Shown here piece by piece: positions 34,382-42,498 of a stretch of 64,000 bases of DNA. The stretch is from Fimbriimonadaceae bacterium (GTDB taxonomy: Bacteria; Armatimonadota; Fimbriimonadia; Fimbriimonadales; Fimbriimonadaceae): positions 186,001 to 250,000 of the forward strand of contig JAHCHO010000006.1 of the NCBI GenBank assembly GCA_026129685.1, written 5' to 3'. The notes beneath the pieces were generated by a model, which searched no databases, was not told where the DNA came from, and saw only the letters and a list, made by a program, of their open reading frames with translations. Within the stretch, counting starts at the first letter, position 1; the number at the start of each line of letters is the position of its first letter. Position numbers and translations under genes: made by a program.

Positions 34382-35496
34382 ACCACTACACGATTCAGCC
34401 GCTGGACCCGCTCGTCTTGGGCGACGGACGGCCGTTCAGCACCGATCCGGGTGCGCTGGCGGCGGGCGGGCTCTTGTTGCCGATGCCGAGCACCTTGGCC
34501 GGCGCGGTCCGTACCGCGATAGGACGCGCTCAGACCCCGCCGGATTGGGCGACCCTGCGCACGGTGCCCGTCCACGGGCCGCTGTTCACGGCGAACGGCA
34601 CCGTCCGCGTCCCCATGCCGGCGGACGCGGTCCTGATGTCGGAAGGCGACGAACTCCGCCTCGCGCGCGCCCGACCCACCGAGTTGGGCGACGGTGAGGG
34701 GACGGACCTACCGGAAGGCCTGACGCCGGTCGGACTGCCCTCTGGGACGAATGAACTCGAACCCAGCAAGCACGACCCGCCCCGGTGGATGAGCCTCGAC
34801 CAACTGGCCGCCTGGTACGCCGATGGGAAGTTGTTCGACACCGAGGGGCAATACGGAGTCTGGAAGGTCCCCCTCAAGGACGGCAAGCCGCCGTGGGACG
34901 ACGACTCGGCCGTCCATATCGAGAAGGACCTGCGCGTGCACGTCGGCATCAGCCACGCGACGCAAGCCGCCGAGAAGGGCATGCTGTACCAGACCACCGG
35001 AGCGGCCTACCGGCAAGGTCAGGCGCTGTTGGTCCGCACGGATGGCTCGGTGCCGTCCGGGGCGATGCCGCTCGGGGGCGAGCGTCGGCTTGGGTGCCTT
35101 TCCGAAGGCGGCGCGAACGCTTGGACATGCCCCGACGGGGTCCGGGAAGGGCTGAAGACCGCCACCAAAGTCGCCATGGTTCTCGCGACGCCCGCCGTCT
35201 TCGAACTTGGGTTCGGGCCGCAGGACCTCCCGAACACCCTTAACGCGACGGTCGCTCTGGTTGCCGCCGCGATGTCGCGCCGCGAGGCGGTCTCCGGCTG
35301 GGACCTCGCCAAGGGCGGCCCGAAGCCCGTCCGCTGGCTGGCGCCCGCCGGCTCCGTCTACTGGCTCGAGATCCCAAGCGGTGAGGGCGAGAAACTCGCC
35401 GATCGCTGGCTCCAACCCGTGTCCGACCATCCCGACGATCGTCGGGACGGCTTCGGCCTCGCCGTCTTCTTTCCGACCACCTGGGGAACGCACTGA
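34378..35496 (+). CDS. cmr3: Type III-B CRISPR protein Cmr3
   Basis: 372 residues, ATGA overlap with cmr2. The Cas5-like RAMP start IQPLDPLVLGDGRPF, the loop LPMPSTLAGAVRTAIG and the family-specific HVGISHATQAAEKGMLYQT are visible. It binds the crRNA 5' tag and contacts Cas10. The end overlaps the cmr4 ATG by one base. Confidence 0.92.
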   Translation: MNHYTIQPLDPLVLGDGRPFSTDPGALAAGGLLLPMPSTLAGAVRTAIGRAQTPPDWATLRTVPVHGPLFTANGTVRVPMPADAVLMSEGDELRLARARPTELGDGEGTDLPEGLTPVGLPSGTNELEPSKHDPPRWMSLDQLAAWYADGKLFDTEGQYGVWKVPLKDGKPPWDDDSAVHIEKDLRVHVGISHATQAAEKGMLYQTTGAAYRQGQALLVRTDGSVPSGAMPLGGERRLGCLSEGGANAWTCPDGVREGLKTATKVAMVLATPAVFELGFGPQDLPNTLNATVALVAAAMSRREAVSGWDLAKGGPKPVRWLAPAGSVYWLEIPSGEGEKLADRWLQPVSDHPDDRRDGFGLAVFFPTTWGTH

Positions 35497-36368
35497 TGCA
35501 CCACCGAATCTTGACCCTACGAACGATCACACCGCTTCACGTCGGCACCGGCCAGTCGGTCGGCACCACGGACCTTCCGATCGCCCGCGAGAGAACGACC
35601 GGCTGGCCGATGGTGCCCGGCTCGAGCGTCAAGGGCGCGCTCAAGGAGGTGGCTCGCGAGGGGCGAGTCACTAGCCGCGACAAAGCGTCAGGCGACCAGG
35701 CGGACAAGGACCTCGCTTACCTGTTCGGGTCGCCGGACAGCAGGAACGCGGCGGCGGGCGCCCTGGCGATCACCGACCTCCGGTGCCTGCTGTTTCCGGT
35801 ACGGTCGGTGGCGGGGACTTTTGCCTACGCGACCTCAAGCGGTGCCATCCAGCGTGCCAACGAGCTCCTGGCGGCGGCGGGCAAGGCGACGGTTGGCGTG
35901 GAAGCCGCACCTGACGGGACCGCCATCGTCTCGGCGACGACGGTTCTGAAGGTGGCGACGCTCGGCAGGGTGGTCCTGGAGGACCTCGACCTCACGCCCC
36001 GGGACCTAGGCGGAGCCGACCCGACAAGCCGTCTCGCCGCGCTGACCGGCATCGCCGAAGCCGAGTTGGGCAAGCGCCTCGCGGTGTTGCCCGACGATAT
36101 CTTCACCTACCTGACGAAGACGGCCACCGAGGTCACAACCCACGTGACGCTCGACTTCGTGACCCGAACGGCCTCCCCCGGGATGCTCCGGAGCGAGGAA
36201 CGGGTCCCCTCGGAAGCGATGTTTCTCGGACTGGCCATGGTGGACGGGCTGTCCAAAGACAAGGACAAGGCGACTCAACACCTTGACGCGTTGAACGGCA
36301 AGTACTGCCAGTTCGGCGGCAAGGGCAGCGTCGGCAACGGCCTCTGCCGCGTGGGGGTGACCTCGTGA
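35496..36368 (+). CDS. cmr4: Type III-B CRISPR backbone RNase Cmr4
   Basis: 290 residues. Cas7-type RAMP: TPLHVGTGQSVGTTDLPIARE, GWPMVPGSSVKGALKE and the C-terminal YCQFGGKGSVGNGLCRV. Asp26 matches the position of the catalytic Asp that cleaves target RNA every six bases in characterised Cmr4 proteins, so RNA cleavage is expected. Overlaps cmr5 by 4 bases. Confidence 0.93.
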   Translation: MHHRILTLRTITPLHVGTGQSVGTTDLPIARERTTGWPMVPGSSVKGALKEVAREGRVTSRDKASGDQADKDLAYLFGSPDSRNAAAGALAITDLRCLLFPVRSVAGTFAYATSSGAIQRANELLAAAGKATVGVEAAPDGTAIVSATTVLKVATLGRVVLEDLDLTPRDLGGADPTSRLAALTGIAEAELGKRLAVLPDDIFTYLTKTATEVTTHVTLDFVTRTASPGMLRSEERVPSEAMFLGLAMVDGLSKDKDKATQHLDALNGKYCQFGGKGSVGNGLCRVGVTS

Positions 36369-36724
36369 GGACGGTGGACCAGAAACTGCTCGAATGGGCG
36401 CACAAGTCGGTGAACGATGCGATCGGCAACTCCGACTGCAAGCGCAAAGAGTTCAAGACGGCGGTCAAGGGGGCGCCCGCCTTCGTGCAGGGATGCGGCC
36501 TCGCCCAAGCGGTGGCCTTCTGGCGGGCCAAAAAGGGCGAGATGGGTCGGATGCTGACCTACCTGGAAGGCGCACCTGAGCTTACGAATCTTGCGGAGCG
36601 GGCGCGAACCAAGGGGCTCGAGGAGTACGCGTTCCTGACCTTGCGAACCCAGCACGCCCTCGTCTTCCTCAAGCGGATGGTGGACGCCCACATCGAGGGG
36701 GAGGAGGAAGCGAGGGACTCATGA
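36365..36724 (+). CDS. cmr5: Type III-B CRISPR small subunit Cmr5
   Basis: 119 residues, GTG start, all-alpha. VQGCGLAQAVAFWRAKKG and the closing helix LRTQHALVFLKRMVDAH are the Cmr5 pattern. It lines the inner face of the complex with Cas10. Four-base overlaps on both sides. Confidence 0.88.
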   Translation: MRTVDQKLLEWAHKSVNDAIGNSDCKRKEFKTAVKGAPAFVQGCGLAQAVAFWRAKKGEMGRMLTYLEGAPELTNLAERARTKGLEEYAFLTLRTQHALVFLKRMVDAHIEGEEEARDS

Positions 36725-37740
36725 GAACGTGTCTGAAGGCCCTGGTTGAGGCGGGACAACTCGACCAGCCTGGTCTATTGATCGAGCGCTTCTTCCCGAT
36801 CGGCGATAAGAACGAAGACGAGAAGGCGAGGTTCCGCTATCGGGTCGCTTCAGCGGGGGCTCCCGAAGCGTATCGAAGCGCGTACACACGCTGGAACCAG
36901 GCTCTTGCGGAGGCGTCCTTCTGGACCTTCGAGGCGACCCTCAAGACCCGGCTCACGATCGGCCTCGGCGTCGCCAACCCGAGCGAAAACGGGATCGCGC
37001 TCCAACGCACCTTTGGCGTGCCCGTCATCCCCGGCTCGACGATCAAGGGCGCGCTCCGGTCGTGCGCGTTCGAGTTGTGCGGGTTGCACGACAACGTCAA
37101 GCCCCAGTGGAAGCGGGAAGAGGCGCCCGTAGCGGCCCGGCCGGCCCTCGAGGTCTTTGGCGCGGCGGACGCGATGGCGGCCGTGACCTGTTTCGACGCC
37201 TGGTGGGTCCCGACCGGGAAGCCGTTCTGCGTCGAGACGTGGACGCCTCACCACCAGAAGTATATGACCCAGGGGGCGGACCTGCCGCTCGAGTCCGACG
37301 ATCCGAACCCGATCGGCCTGTTCGCGGTGCCCAAGGGGGCCAAGTTCCGGTTCGCCTTCCAGGTTCCCGATCCGCAAGCCGAGTGGATCGCCGCCCTCGC
37401 AGATGTGGTCCGATTGGCGCTCGAGCGTGGGTTGGGCGCAAAGCACTCTCAAGGGTACGGCCGGTTCACGGTTCCGGAACTGGTCCCGGGCGGGCCGGTC
37501 CGAGATGATCGCGGACAAAGGCCCCAAGAGGTCGTCGTCCTGACGGACGGCCAACACCATGTTGCGGGCATGTTCCGCGTGCGCGGAAAAAGCCGCGAGG
37601 TGGAGTTTCCGGGGGGCCAAACTCGACCCGTTCTCGATCCGCCGAACCTGGAAGATGGGACCCCCGTCACCGTGCGCGTGAACGTCACCAAAGGCCAGAT
37701 CCAACGCGAGATTCAGGGAAAAAACGTGCGGCCCCGGTAG
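36721..37740 (+). CDS. cmr6: Type III-B CRISPR RAMP protein Cmr6
   Basis: 339 residues. FGVPVIPGSTIKGALRSCA and GLGAKHSQGYGRF are diagnostic of Cmr6. A C-terminal extension of about 80 residues (after VPELVPGG) has an OB-like strand pattern (VTVRVNVTKGQIQREIQGK), larger than usual and of unknown role. Last gene of the operon; tRNA-Pro lies 28 bases downstream on the opposite strand. Confidence 0.92.
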   Translation: MRTCLKALVEAGQLDQPGLLIERFFPIGDKNEDEKARFRYRVASAGAPEAYRSAYTRWNQALAEASFWTFEATLKTRLTIGLGVANPSENGIALQRTFGVPVIPGSTIKGALRSCAFELCGLHDNVKPQWKREEAPVAARPALEVFGAADAMAAVTCFDAWWVPTGKPFCVETWTPHHQKYMTQGADLPLESDDPNPIGLFAVPKGAKFRFAFQVPDPQAEWIAALADVVRLALERGLGAKHSQGYGRFTVPELVPGGPVRDDRGQRPQEVVVLTDGQHHVAGMFRVRGKSREVEFPGGQTRPVLDPPNLEDGTPVTVRVNVTKGQIQREIQGKNVRPR

Positions 37741-37767
37741 GTCCGAGGTGGAGCGTGCCGCGTTTCG

Positions 37768-37844
37768 TGGTCGGGGCGGCGGGATTCGAACCCACGACCC
37801 TCTGCTCCCAAAGCAGATGCGCTACCAGGCTGCGCTACGCCCCG
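37768..37844 (-). tRNA. tRNA-Pro (TGG)
   Basis: 77 bases with encoded CCA. The acceptor CGGGGCG pairs with CGCCCCG; the anticodon TGG lies in the loop TTTGGGA between TCTGC and GCAGA; the T loop is GGTTCGAATCC. Convergent with the cmr operon. Confidence 0.97.
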
Positions 37845-37890
37845 ACAGAAGCCGAACTGTACCCGGACCCGACCGATGCGGGCGGGAGCG

Positions 37891-38811
37891 TCAACCCCGG
37901 AACAGGGACTTCAGAATGAAGAACAGGTTCGCCGGACGCTCGGCGAGTCGACGGCTGAAGTACGGGTACCAACTGTCCCCATAGGGAACGTACACGCGCA
38001 CCCGGTAGCCGGCGTCTTTCAGCGACTGCTGGAGGTCCCGTCGGATGCCGAACAGCATCTGGAACTCGAAGCTCGCCCGGTCAAGGCCCTTCTCCTTCTC
38101 GAAAGCCCGGAGCGAGTCGATGATCCGCTCGTCGTGGGTGGCGATCGCCGGGTAATTGCCGCTCTCCATCAGCCGTTTCGACTGGGCAACGTAGGCGCGA
38201 TCGGTATCCGCCTTGTCCTTGTAGGCGACGGACTCGGGTTCCAGGTACGCGCCTTTGACCAGGCGGATGCGGATGCCCGCGCGCACGGCCTCCTCGACGT
38301 CGTCGGTCGTTCGGAACAGGTAGCTCTGGAGCACGGTGCCCGTGTTGCGATGGTCTTCGAAGGCCCGGTAGACGATGTCGAGGGTGCGCTGCGTGTACGC
38401 GGAGGCTTCCATATCGACGCGCACGAAGTTGCCAACCTCCTCGGCCGCCGCGAGTACCTCGCGGTAGTTGCGCTCGGCAAAAGCAACGCCCTGGTCGAGA
38501 CCGCACTGGGTGAGTTTGATCGAGATGTTGATCCGGTCCGCCTGGGGTGACCGGGCGATGCGACGCAGCATCTCGATGTAGGTGTTTTTGGCCAGCAGGG
38601 CCTCGGCCTCGGACTTGGTGTTCTCGCCGAGGTTGTCGAGGGTGACTAGGTAGCCCGACGCCGCGAGCGTCTCGGCCACGGCGAGGGACTCCTCCAGGGT
38701 GTCTCCGGCGATGAAGCGCTTGACGACGCCCCGGAACAACCGTGATCGGCGGACCATGCGCTTGACGAACGACAACTCAGAGGCACGGATGATCGCCGAC
38801 CGGAGCAACAT
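37891..38811 (-). CDS. Proline dehydrogenase
   Basis: 306 residues from ATG 38811 (TAGAAT lies 10 bases upstream on the minus strand). Monofunctional ProDH: ISIKLTQCGLD, IRLVKGAYLEPESVAYKDK and the C-terminal VPYGDSWYPYFSRRLAERP, whose Arg pair binds the proline carboxylate. It oxidises proline to pyrroline-5-carboxylate with FAD. The P5C dehydrogenase partner is not in the window. Confidence 0.9.
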   Translation of the reverse strand: MLLRSAIIRASELSFVKRMVRRSRLFRGVVKRFIAGDTLEESLAVAETLAASGYLVTLDNLGENTKSEAEALLAKNTYIEMLRRIARSPQADRINISIKLTQCGLDQGVAFAERNYREVLAAAEEVGNFVRVDMEASAYTQRTLDIVYRAFEDHRNTGTVLQSYLFRTTDDVEEAVRAGIRIRLVKGAYLEPESVAYKDKADTDRAYVAQSKRLMESGNYPAIATHDERIIDSLRAFEKEKGLDRASFEFQMLFGIRRDLQQSLKDAGYRVRVYVPYGDSWYPYFSRRLAERPANLFFILKSLFRG

Positions 38812-38916
38812 TGCGGGTTCGATTCTACTCAGCGGGCATGGAGCCGCACCGGGAAGGCCCGGCAAGGGGTGCCAGACATTGACTTATGGTTCGCCGCCCT
38901 GCGACGATAGCGAAGA

Positions 38917-39600
38917 GTGATCCCAATTCGCGACAACCTGATGAGCCGAACCACGCCGATCATCACGTGGACGCTCGTCGTGTTGAACGCGGTGCTGTAC
39001 TTCTGGGACCGAATGGGAGGCTGGTTCGGGCCTGGATTGGTGTTCGCCGACCTCCAAATGCGGCCCATCGAGGTCGTGTCGGGGTTGACGGGCGGGGATC
39101 GCTTCGGGCTGGTGACGGTCTTTACCTCGATGTTCCTTCACGGGACGCTATGGCATCTCATCGGCAACCTCATCTTTCTGACCGCGTTCGGCCAGGCGGT
39201 CGAAGCGGCTCTCGGTCCGGTGCGGTACACCCTCTACTACCTTTTTTGGGGAGTGTGCGCGGCGGCGGCCCACATCCTGATGGGGCCGACGAGCGATATC
39301 CCGACCCTTGGGGCTTCGGGGGCGATCGGGGGAGTCCTTGGCTGTTACTTCTTGCTCTTCCCGGGCAGCCAAGTCCAGTTCATGGTGCCGCCCGTGTTCT
39401 TTTTCACCTTCGTGGTTCGGGCGTGGGTGTTGTTGGGCTTCTGGTTTCTCTGGCAGATTCTCTTCCCCCAGGAAGGTGTGGCGAACTGGGCTCACGCAGG
39501 GGGGTTCCTTGCGGGCATGGTAACCGTCCTCATACTTGGCGGTCGTGAGCGCGTGTTGCGCGGCCGTCCCACCACCGAAGACGATGACTTCGACGTCTAG
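38917..39600 (+). CDS. Rhomboid-family intramembrane serine protease
   Basis: 227 residues, GTG start. Six helices with the catalytic Ser134 in LGASGAIGG, His193 in NWAHAGGFLAG and the oxyanion-side HLIGNLIFL. It cleaves single-pass membrane proteins. The 3' end overlaps the DUF5693 gene by 17 bases. Confidence 0.88.
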   Translation: MIPIRDNLMSRTTPIITWTLVVLNAVLYFWDRMGGWFGPGLVFADLQMRPIEVVSGLTGGDRFGLVTVFTSMFLHGTLWHLIGNLIFLTAFGQAVEAALGPVRYTLYYLFWGVCAAAAHILMGPTSDIPTLGASGAIGGVLGCYFLLFPGSQVQFMVPPVFFFTFVVRAWVLLGFWFLWQILFPQEGVANWAHAGGFLAGMVTVLILGGRERVLRGRPTTEDDDFDV

Positions 39601-41410
39601 ATTCCCACGCTGGCTCCTGCCCGCCTCGTTGGTCGCCACGGCGCTGCTTTCGTGCGTTTCGCTTTCCTACCGGTACCGAATCGAACAGCGGAACCGGGCG
39701 ACGGGCATCGCGGTCGAGATGGACGCGGTGCGGGAGATCGCGGCCAGCCAGGGTGTCCTGCCCGACGACGCTCTCTCCGGACTCCGTGATGCCGGCCTGA
39801 CGGCGGTGGTCTTGTCCGAGCAAACGGTCGAGGATCTCAGCAAGTCCGGCCAACTCCGCATGGATGCCGAGGGAACGATTCTCGCGCCGAAGGCGATTTT
39901 GGATCGAATCGACCAAGGCGTCCGGCGCCGGTTTCCGCTTGCTCAGGTCGAGCGAACCGACGACGGTCTCTCGCTGAACCTGCCCAACGACTTGGCCTTG
40001 CGAGCCTCCGTCGGCATCGACCCCTTGGAGGCGGCCCGGGTTGGGCGCAACGGGTTGGAGGTGATCGCTCGCCACTCGAACGTGCTCGGGGTGCAAGACT
40101 CCTACGTGAAGGGCATGATCGAGGACTCGTCCTCCAAGGGTGCAAGGTATTTTCTGCCCCAGGGCGAGCAAGTTCTCGGTCGACGCGACGCGATCAAGTC
40201 CCTGGTGGAGGCCCTCCGCGTCCATGACACCCGCTATCTCTCGCCCGAGTTCGCCAAGATCACCGGCGACGCGAACGTCAAGCTCGACGCACCGGAGTTG
40301 GTCGTGCGGCTGCACGCCGCTCAAGCGGCCGAGTTGGACCGGATGACCGAATCCGAGATCGTCGAGCGGTACGTCAAGGCGGCGAGAGAACGGAACATCC
40401 GCATGTTGCTGGTTCGTCCGGCGGGGGGTGCGGGCGACGCGGCCCTGCGCGAGTTCGGCGACCTCCTTGCCCAGATCAAGGTCGAGGTGCTCAAGGAAGG
40501 TGGCGGGGTCGGGGAGGGTAAGCCGTTCGAAGACCCGCGGGTGCCCAAAGCGCTCTTTGTCCTGATCGCGCTTGCGTCGGCTCCCACGCTGCTTTCGGTG
40601 GGGTTCGCCTTCGTGTCTTCCTCCCGGGGCCGATGGGCCGGGTCGTTGCTCGTCGCGCTGTTGGCCTTGGGCGCCTATGCCGACTCGATCCGACCCTACT
40701 CGGCCCTCGCGATCGCGACCCTTCTGCCGATCGCGGCGTTCCTGTGGGTCGACGAATACAGGCCACGCTTCTGGGCACTGGGCTACCTGACGGCCAGCAT
40801 GATCAGCCTCGTCGGCGGACTGGCGGTCGCGGGCCTCATGAACAGCCTGGAGTACACCATCCAGGCGGACATGTTTACCGGCGTCAAGGTAGCGCACTTC
40901 CTGCCGATCGCCGTCGTGGCCGCCTGGGCGATCGGGAAGCTGACCTCGTTCCGTTCGCTATTCGGCCAACCGATGGTCTGGGGTCCCACCCTCCTCATCG
41001 TTTTGGGGCTCGGATTCCTCGTCTTCATGCAGAGCCGCACCGGGAACGACAACCCGGCGGGCGTTTCCAGCCTGGAACTCCGGATTCGGTCGATGCTCGA
41101 GGCGTTCCTCGTGGTGCGCCCACGCACCAAGGAGTTTCTAATCGGCCACCCGGCGATGGCGTTCGGGATGGCGCTCCTGACCGCTACTCGGCCCGCCAAG
41201 CCAGGATGGGGCGCGCACGGAACGACGATCGCCGCGTTGCTCGTCGTCGGTTCGATCGGCCAGACCAGCGTGGTGAACACCATGTGCCACTTCCACACGC
41301 CGCTCACGGTCAGCCTGACGCGCATCGGGATCGGACTCCTGCTCGGCGGTATACTCGGTGGGCTCATTTGGGTCGCCGCGCGAGGGCGCATCCTGAGAAA
41401 CGTGAACTAG
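39584..41410 (+). CDS. DUF5693 multi-pass membrane protein
   Basis: 608 residues from ATG 39584. An N-terminal anchor (LLPASLVATALLSCVSLSY) is followed by an exported domain of about 270 residues and then ten or so transmembrane helices. This is the DUF5693 organisation, regularly encoded just upstream of csaB as here (2-base gap). Probably part of cell-wall polymer pyruvylation or S-layer assembly, by context only. Confidence 0.8.
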   Translation: MTSTSRFPRWLLPASLVATALLSCVSLSYRYRIEQRNRATGIAVEMDAVREIAASQGVLPDDALSGLRDAGLTAVVLSEQTVEDLSKSGQLRMDAEGTILAPKAILDRIDQGVRRRFPLAQVERTDDGLSLNLPNDLALRASVGIDPLEAARVGRNGLEVIARHSNVLGVQDSYVKGMIEDSSSKGARYFLPQGEQVLGRRDAIKSLVEALRVHDTRYLSPEFAKITGDANVKLDAPELVVRLHAAQAAELDRMTESEIVERYVKAARERNIRMLLVRPAGGAGDAALREFGDLLAQIKVEVLKEGGGVGEGKPFEDPRVPKALFVLIALASAPTLLSVGFAFVSSSRGRWAGSLLVALLALGAYADSIRPYSALAIATLLPIAAFLWVDEYRPRFWALGYLTASMISLVGGLAVAGLMNSLEYTIQADMFTGVKVAHFLPIAVVAAWAIGKLTSFRSLFGQPMVWGPTLLIVLGLGFLVFMQSRTGNDNPAGVSSLELRIRSMLEAFLVVRPRTKEFLIGHPAMAFGMALLTATRPAKPGWGAHGTTIAALLVVGSIGQTSVVNTMCHFHTPLTVSLTRIGIGLLLGGILGGLIWVAARGRILRNVN

Positions 41411-41412
41411 GC

Positions 41413-42495
41413 GTGCCCCTACTTGTTCTGGCCGGTTACTTCGGGTGCGGGAACCTCGGTGACGAAGCGGTTCTGCTCGGTTTCGTTCACGGCCTAGAAG
41501 GGTCGGGGTACGACGTCACCGTACTGAGCGAGTCTCCGGAAGAAACCCAGCGCCGCTTTGGTCTTCGCGCGGTCGCCCGGCGAAACTTCGGCGAGGTCGG
41601 CAAGGCCCTCGAAGGCTGCGACGCCCTCGTCTTCCCCGGCGGCTCCATCTTCCAGGACGCCACTTCCGTCAAGTCGGTCGCCTACTATGCTTCCCTGGTC
41701 AAGATGGCCAAGAAGGCGGGCAAGAGGGTGTTTCTGGTGGGCCAAGGGGTCGGACCACTCGGCTCGTTCTTCGGTCGGCGCATGGCGGCGAGCGCCTTCA
41801 ATCAGGCCGACTTTGTGGCGGTTCGCGACCCGGAATCGTTGCAGACCTTAAAGGACCTCGGCGTGAAGACCCGGATGAAGATCACGGCCGACACTGCCCT
41901 GCTCATCCCGAACGCCGACCCAGGGCCGGACAACGCGAGTTTCACCGTCGGCGATATGAAGACGGTCGGCATCGCGCCGCGTCCCCTGCCCGGCGTGAAG
42001 CCAACGGTCGCGGTCAAGATGTTCGGGGACTTGGCGCGGCTGATGGTCCAATCGGGCATCATGCCCGTCTTCCTCGAGATGGACGCCAAGAGCGACGGGC
42101 CGATGATCGTGGCGATCGGGCAGGCTCAGGGCGGCAAGGTCCCCGAGATTCGCAAACTCACCTCGCCGATCGAGGCGGAGGGACGGATCGCGCGGATGGA
42201 GGCGCTCATCGCCGTTCGACTGCACGCGGGCATCCTCGCGGCAAAGGTTGGCGTCCCTCCCTTCATGGTCGGTTACGATCCGAAGGTAACGTCCTTTGCC
42301 AAGTTGATGGGGCTTCCCCGCATCCCCTCGCTGGACGGCTTGACCGCGTCGCGGCTCTTCGACCAGTTTCAGGCCTTCTACAAGGAACGGGCTCACCATT
42401 CGCGCGTCCTAGAGTCGAAGATGCCCGAGTTGATCGCCCTTGCCCGCGAAAACGTCTCGCTCGTCCTCGAATCCTTGGGCGGGGCGCGCGCTTAG
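41413..42495 (+). CDS. csaB: Polysaccharide pyruvyl transferase CsaB
   Basis: 360 residues, GTG start. GYFGCGNLGDEAVL near the N-terminus, FPGGSIFQDATS and the C-terminal RLHAGILAAKVGVPPFMVGYDPK are the CsaB pattern (GT-B-like pyruvyltransferase). CsaB adds pyruvate ketal to a secondary cell-wall polysaccharide that SLH domains bind. In this organism it implies SLH-anchored S-layer or outer-envelope proteins; the neighbouring barrel protein may be a client. Confidence 0.87.
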   Translation: MPLLVLAGYFGCGNLGDEAVLLGFVHGLEGSGYDVTVLSESPEETQRRFGLRAVARRNFGEVGKALEGCDALVFPGGSIFQDATSVKSVAYYASLVKMAKKAGKRVFLVGQGVGPLGSFFGRRMAASAFNQADFVAVRDPESLQTLKDLGVKTRMKITADTALLIPNADPGPDNASFTVGDMKTVGIAPRPLPGVKPTVAVKMFGDLARLMVQSGIMPVFLEMDAKSDGPMIVAIGQAQGGKVPEIRKLTSPIEAEGRIARMEALIAVRLHAGILAAKVGVPPFMVGYDPKVTSFAKLMGLPRIPSLDGLTASRLFDQFQAFYKERAHHSRVLESKMPELIALARENVSLVLESLGGARA

Positions 42496-42498
42496 CGT

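Noticed and set aside
31397-37767. CRISPR array or Cas1/Cas2/Cas6 near the cmr operon
   Set aside because: Every base is accounted for by the six cmr genes, a short promoter region and the tRNA flanks; no direct repeats with spacers were seen on either side.
31321-37844. Direct att-like repeat of a tRNA 3' end bounding the cmr block
   Set aside because: The tRNA-Phe 3' end is not repeated near 37740 and the tRNA-Pro sequence differs, so an integrase-type island is not proven.
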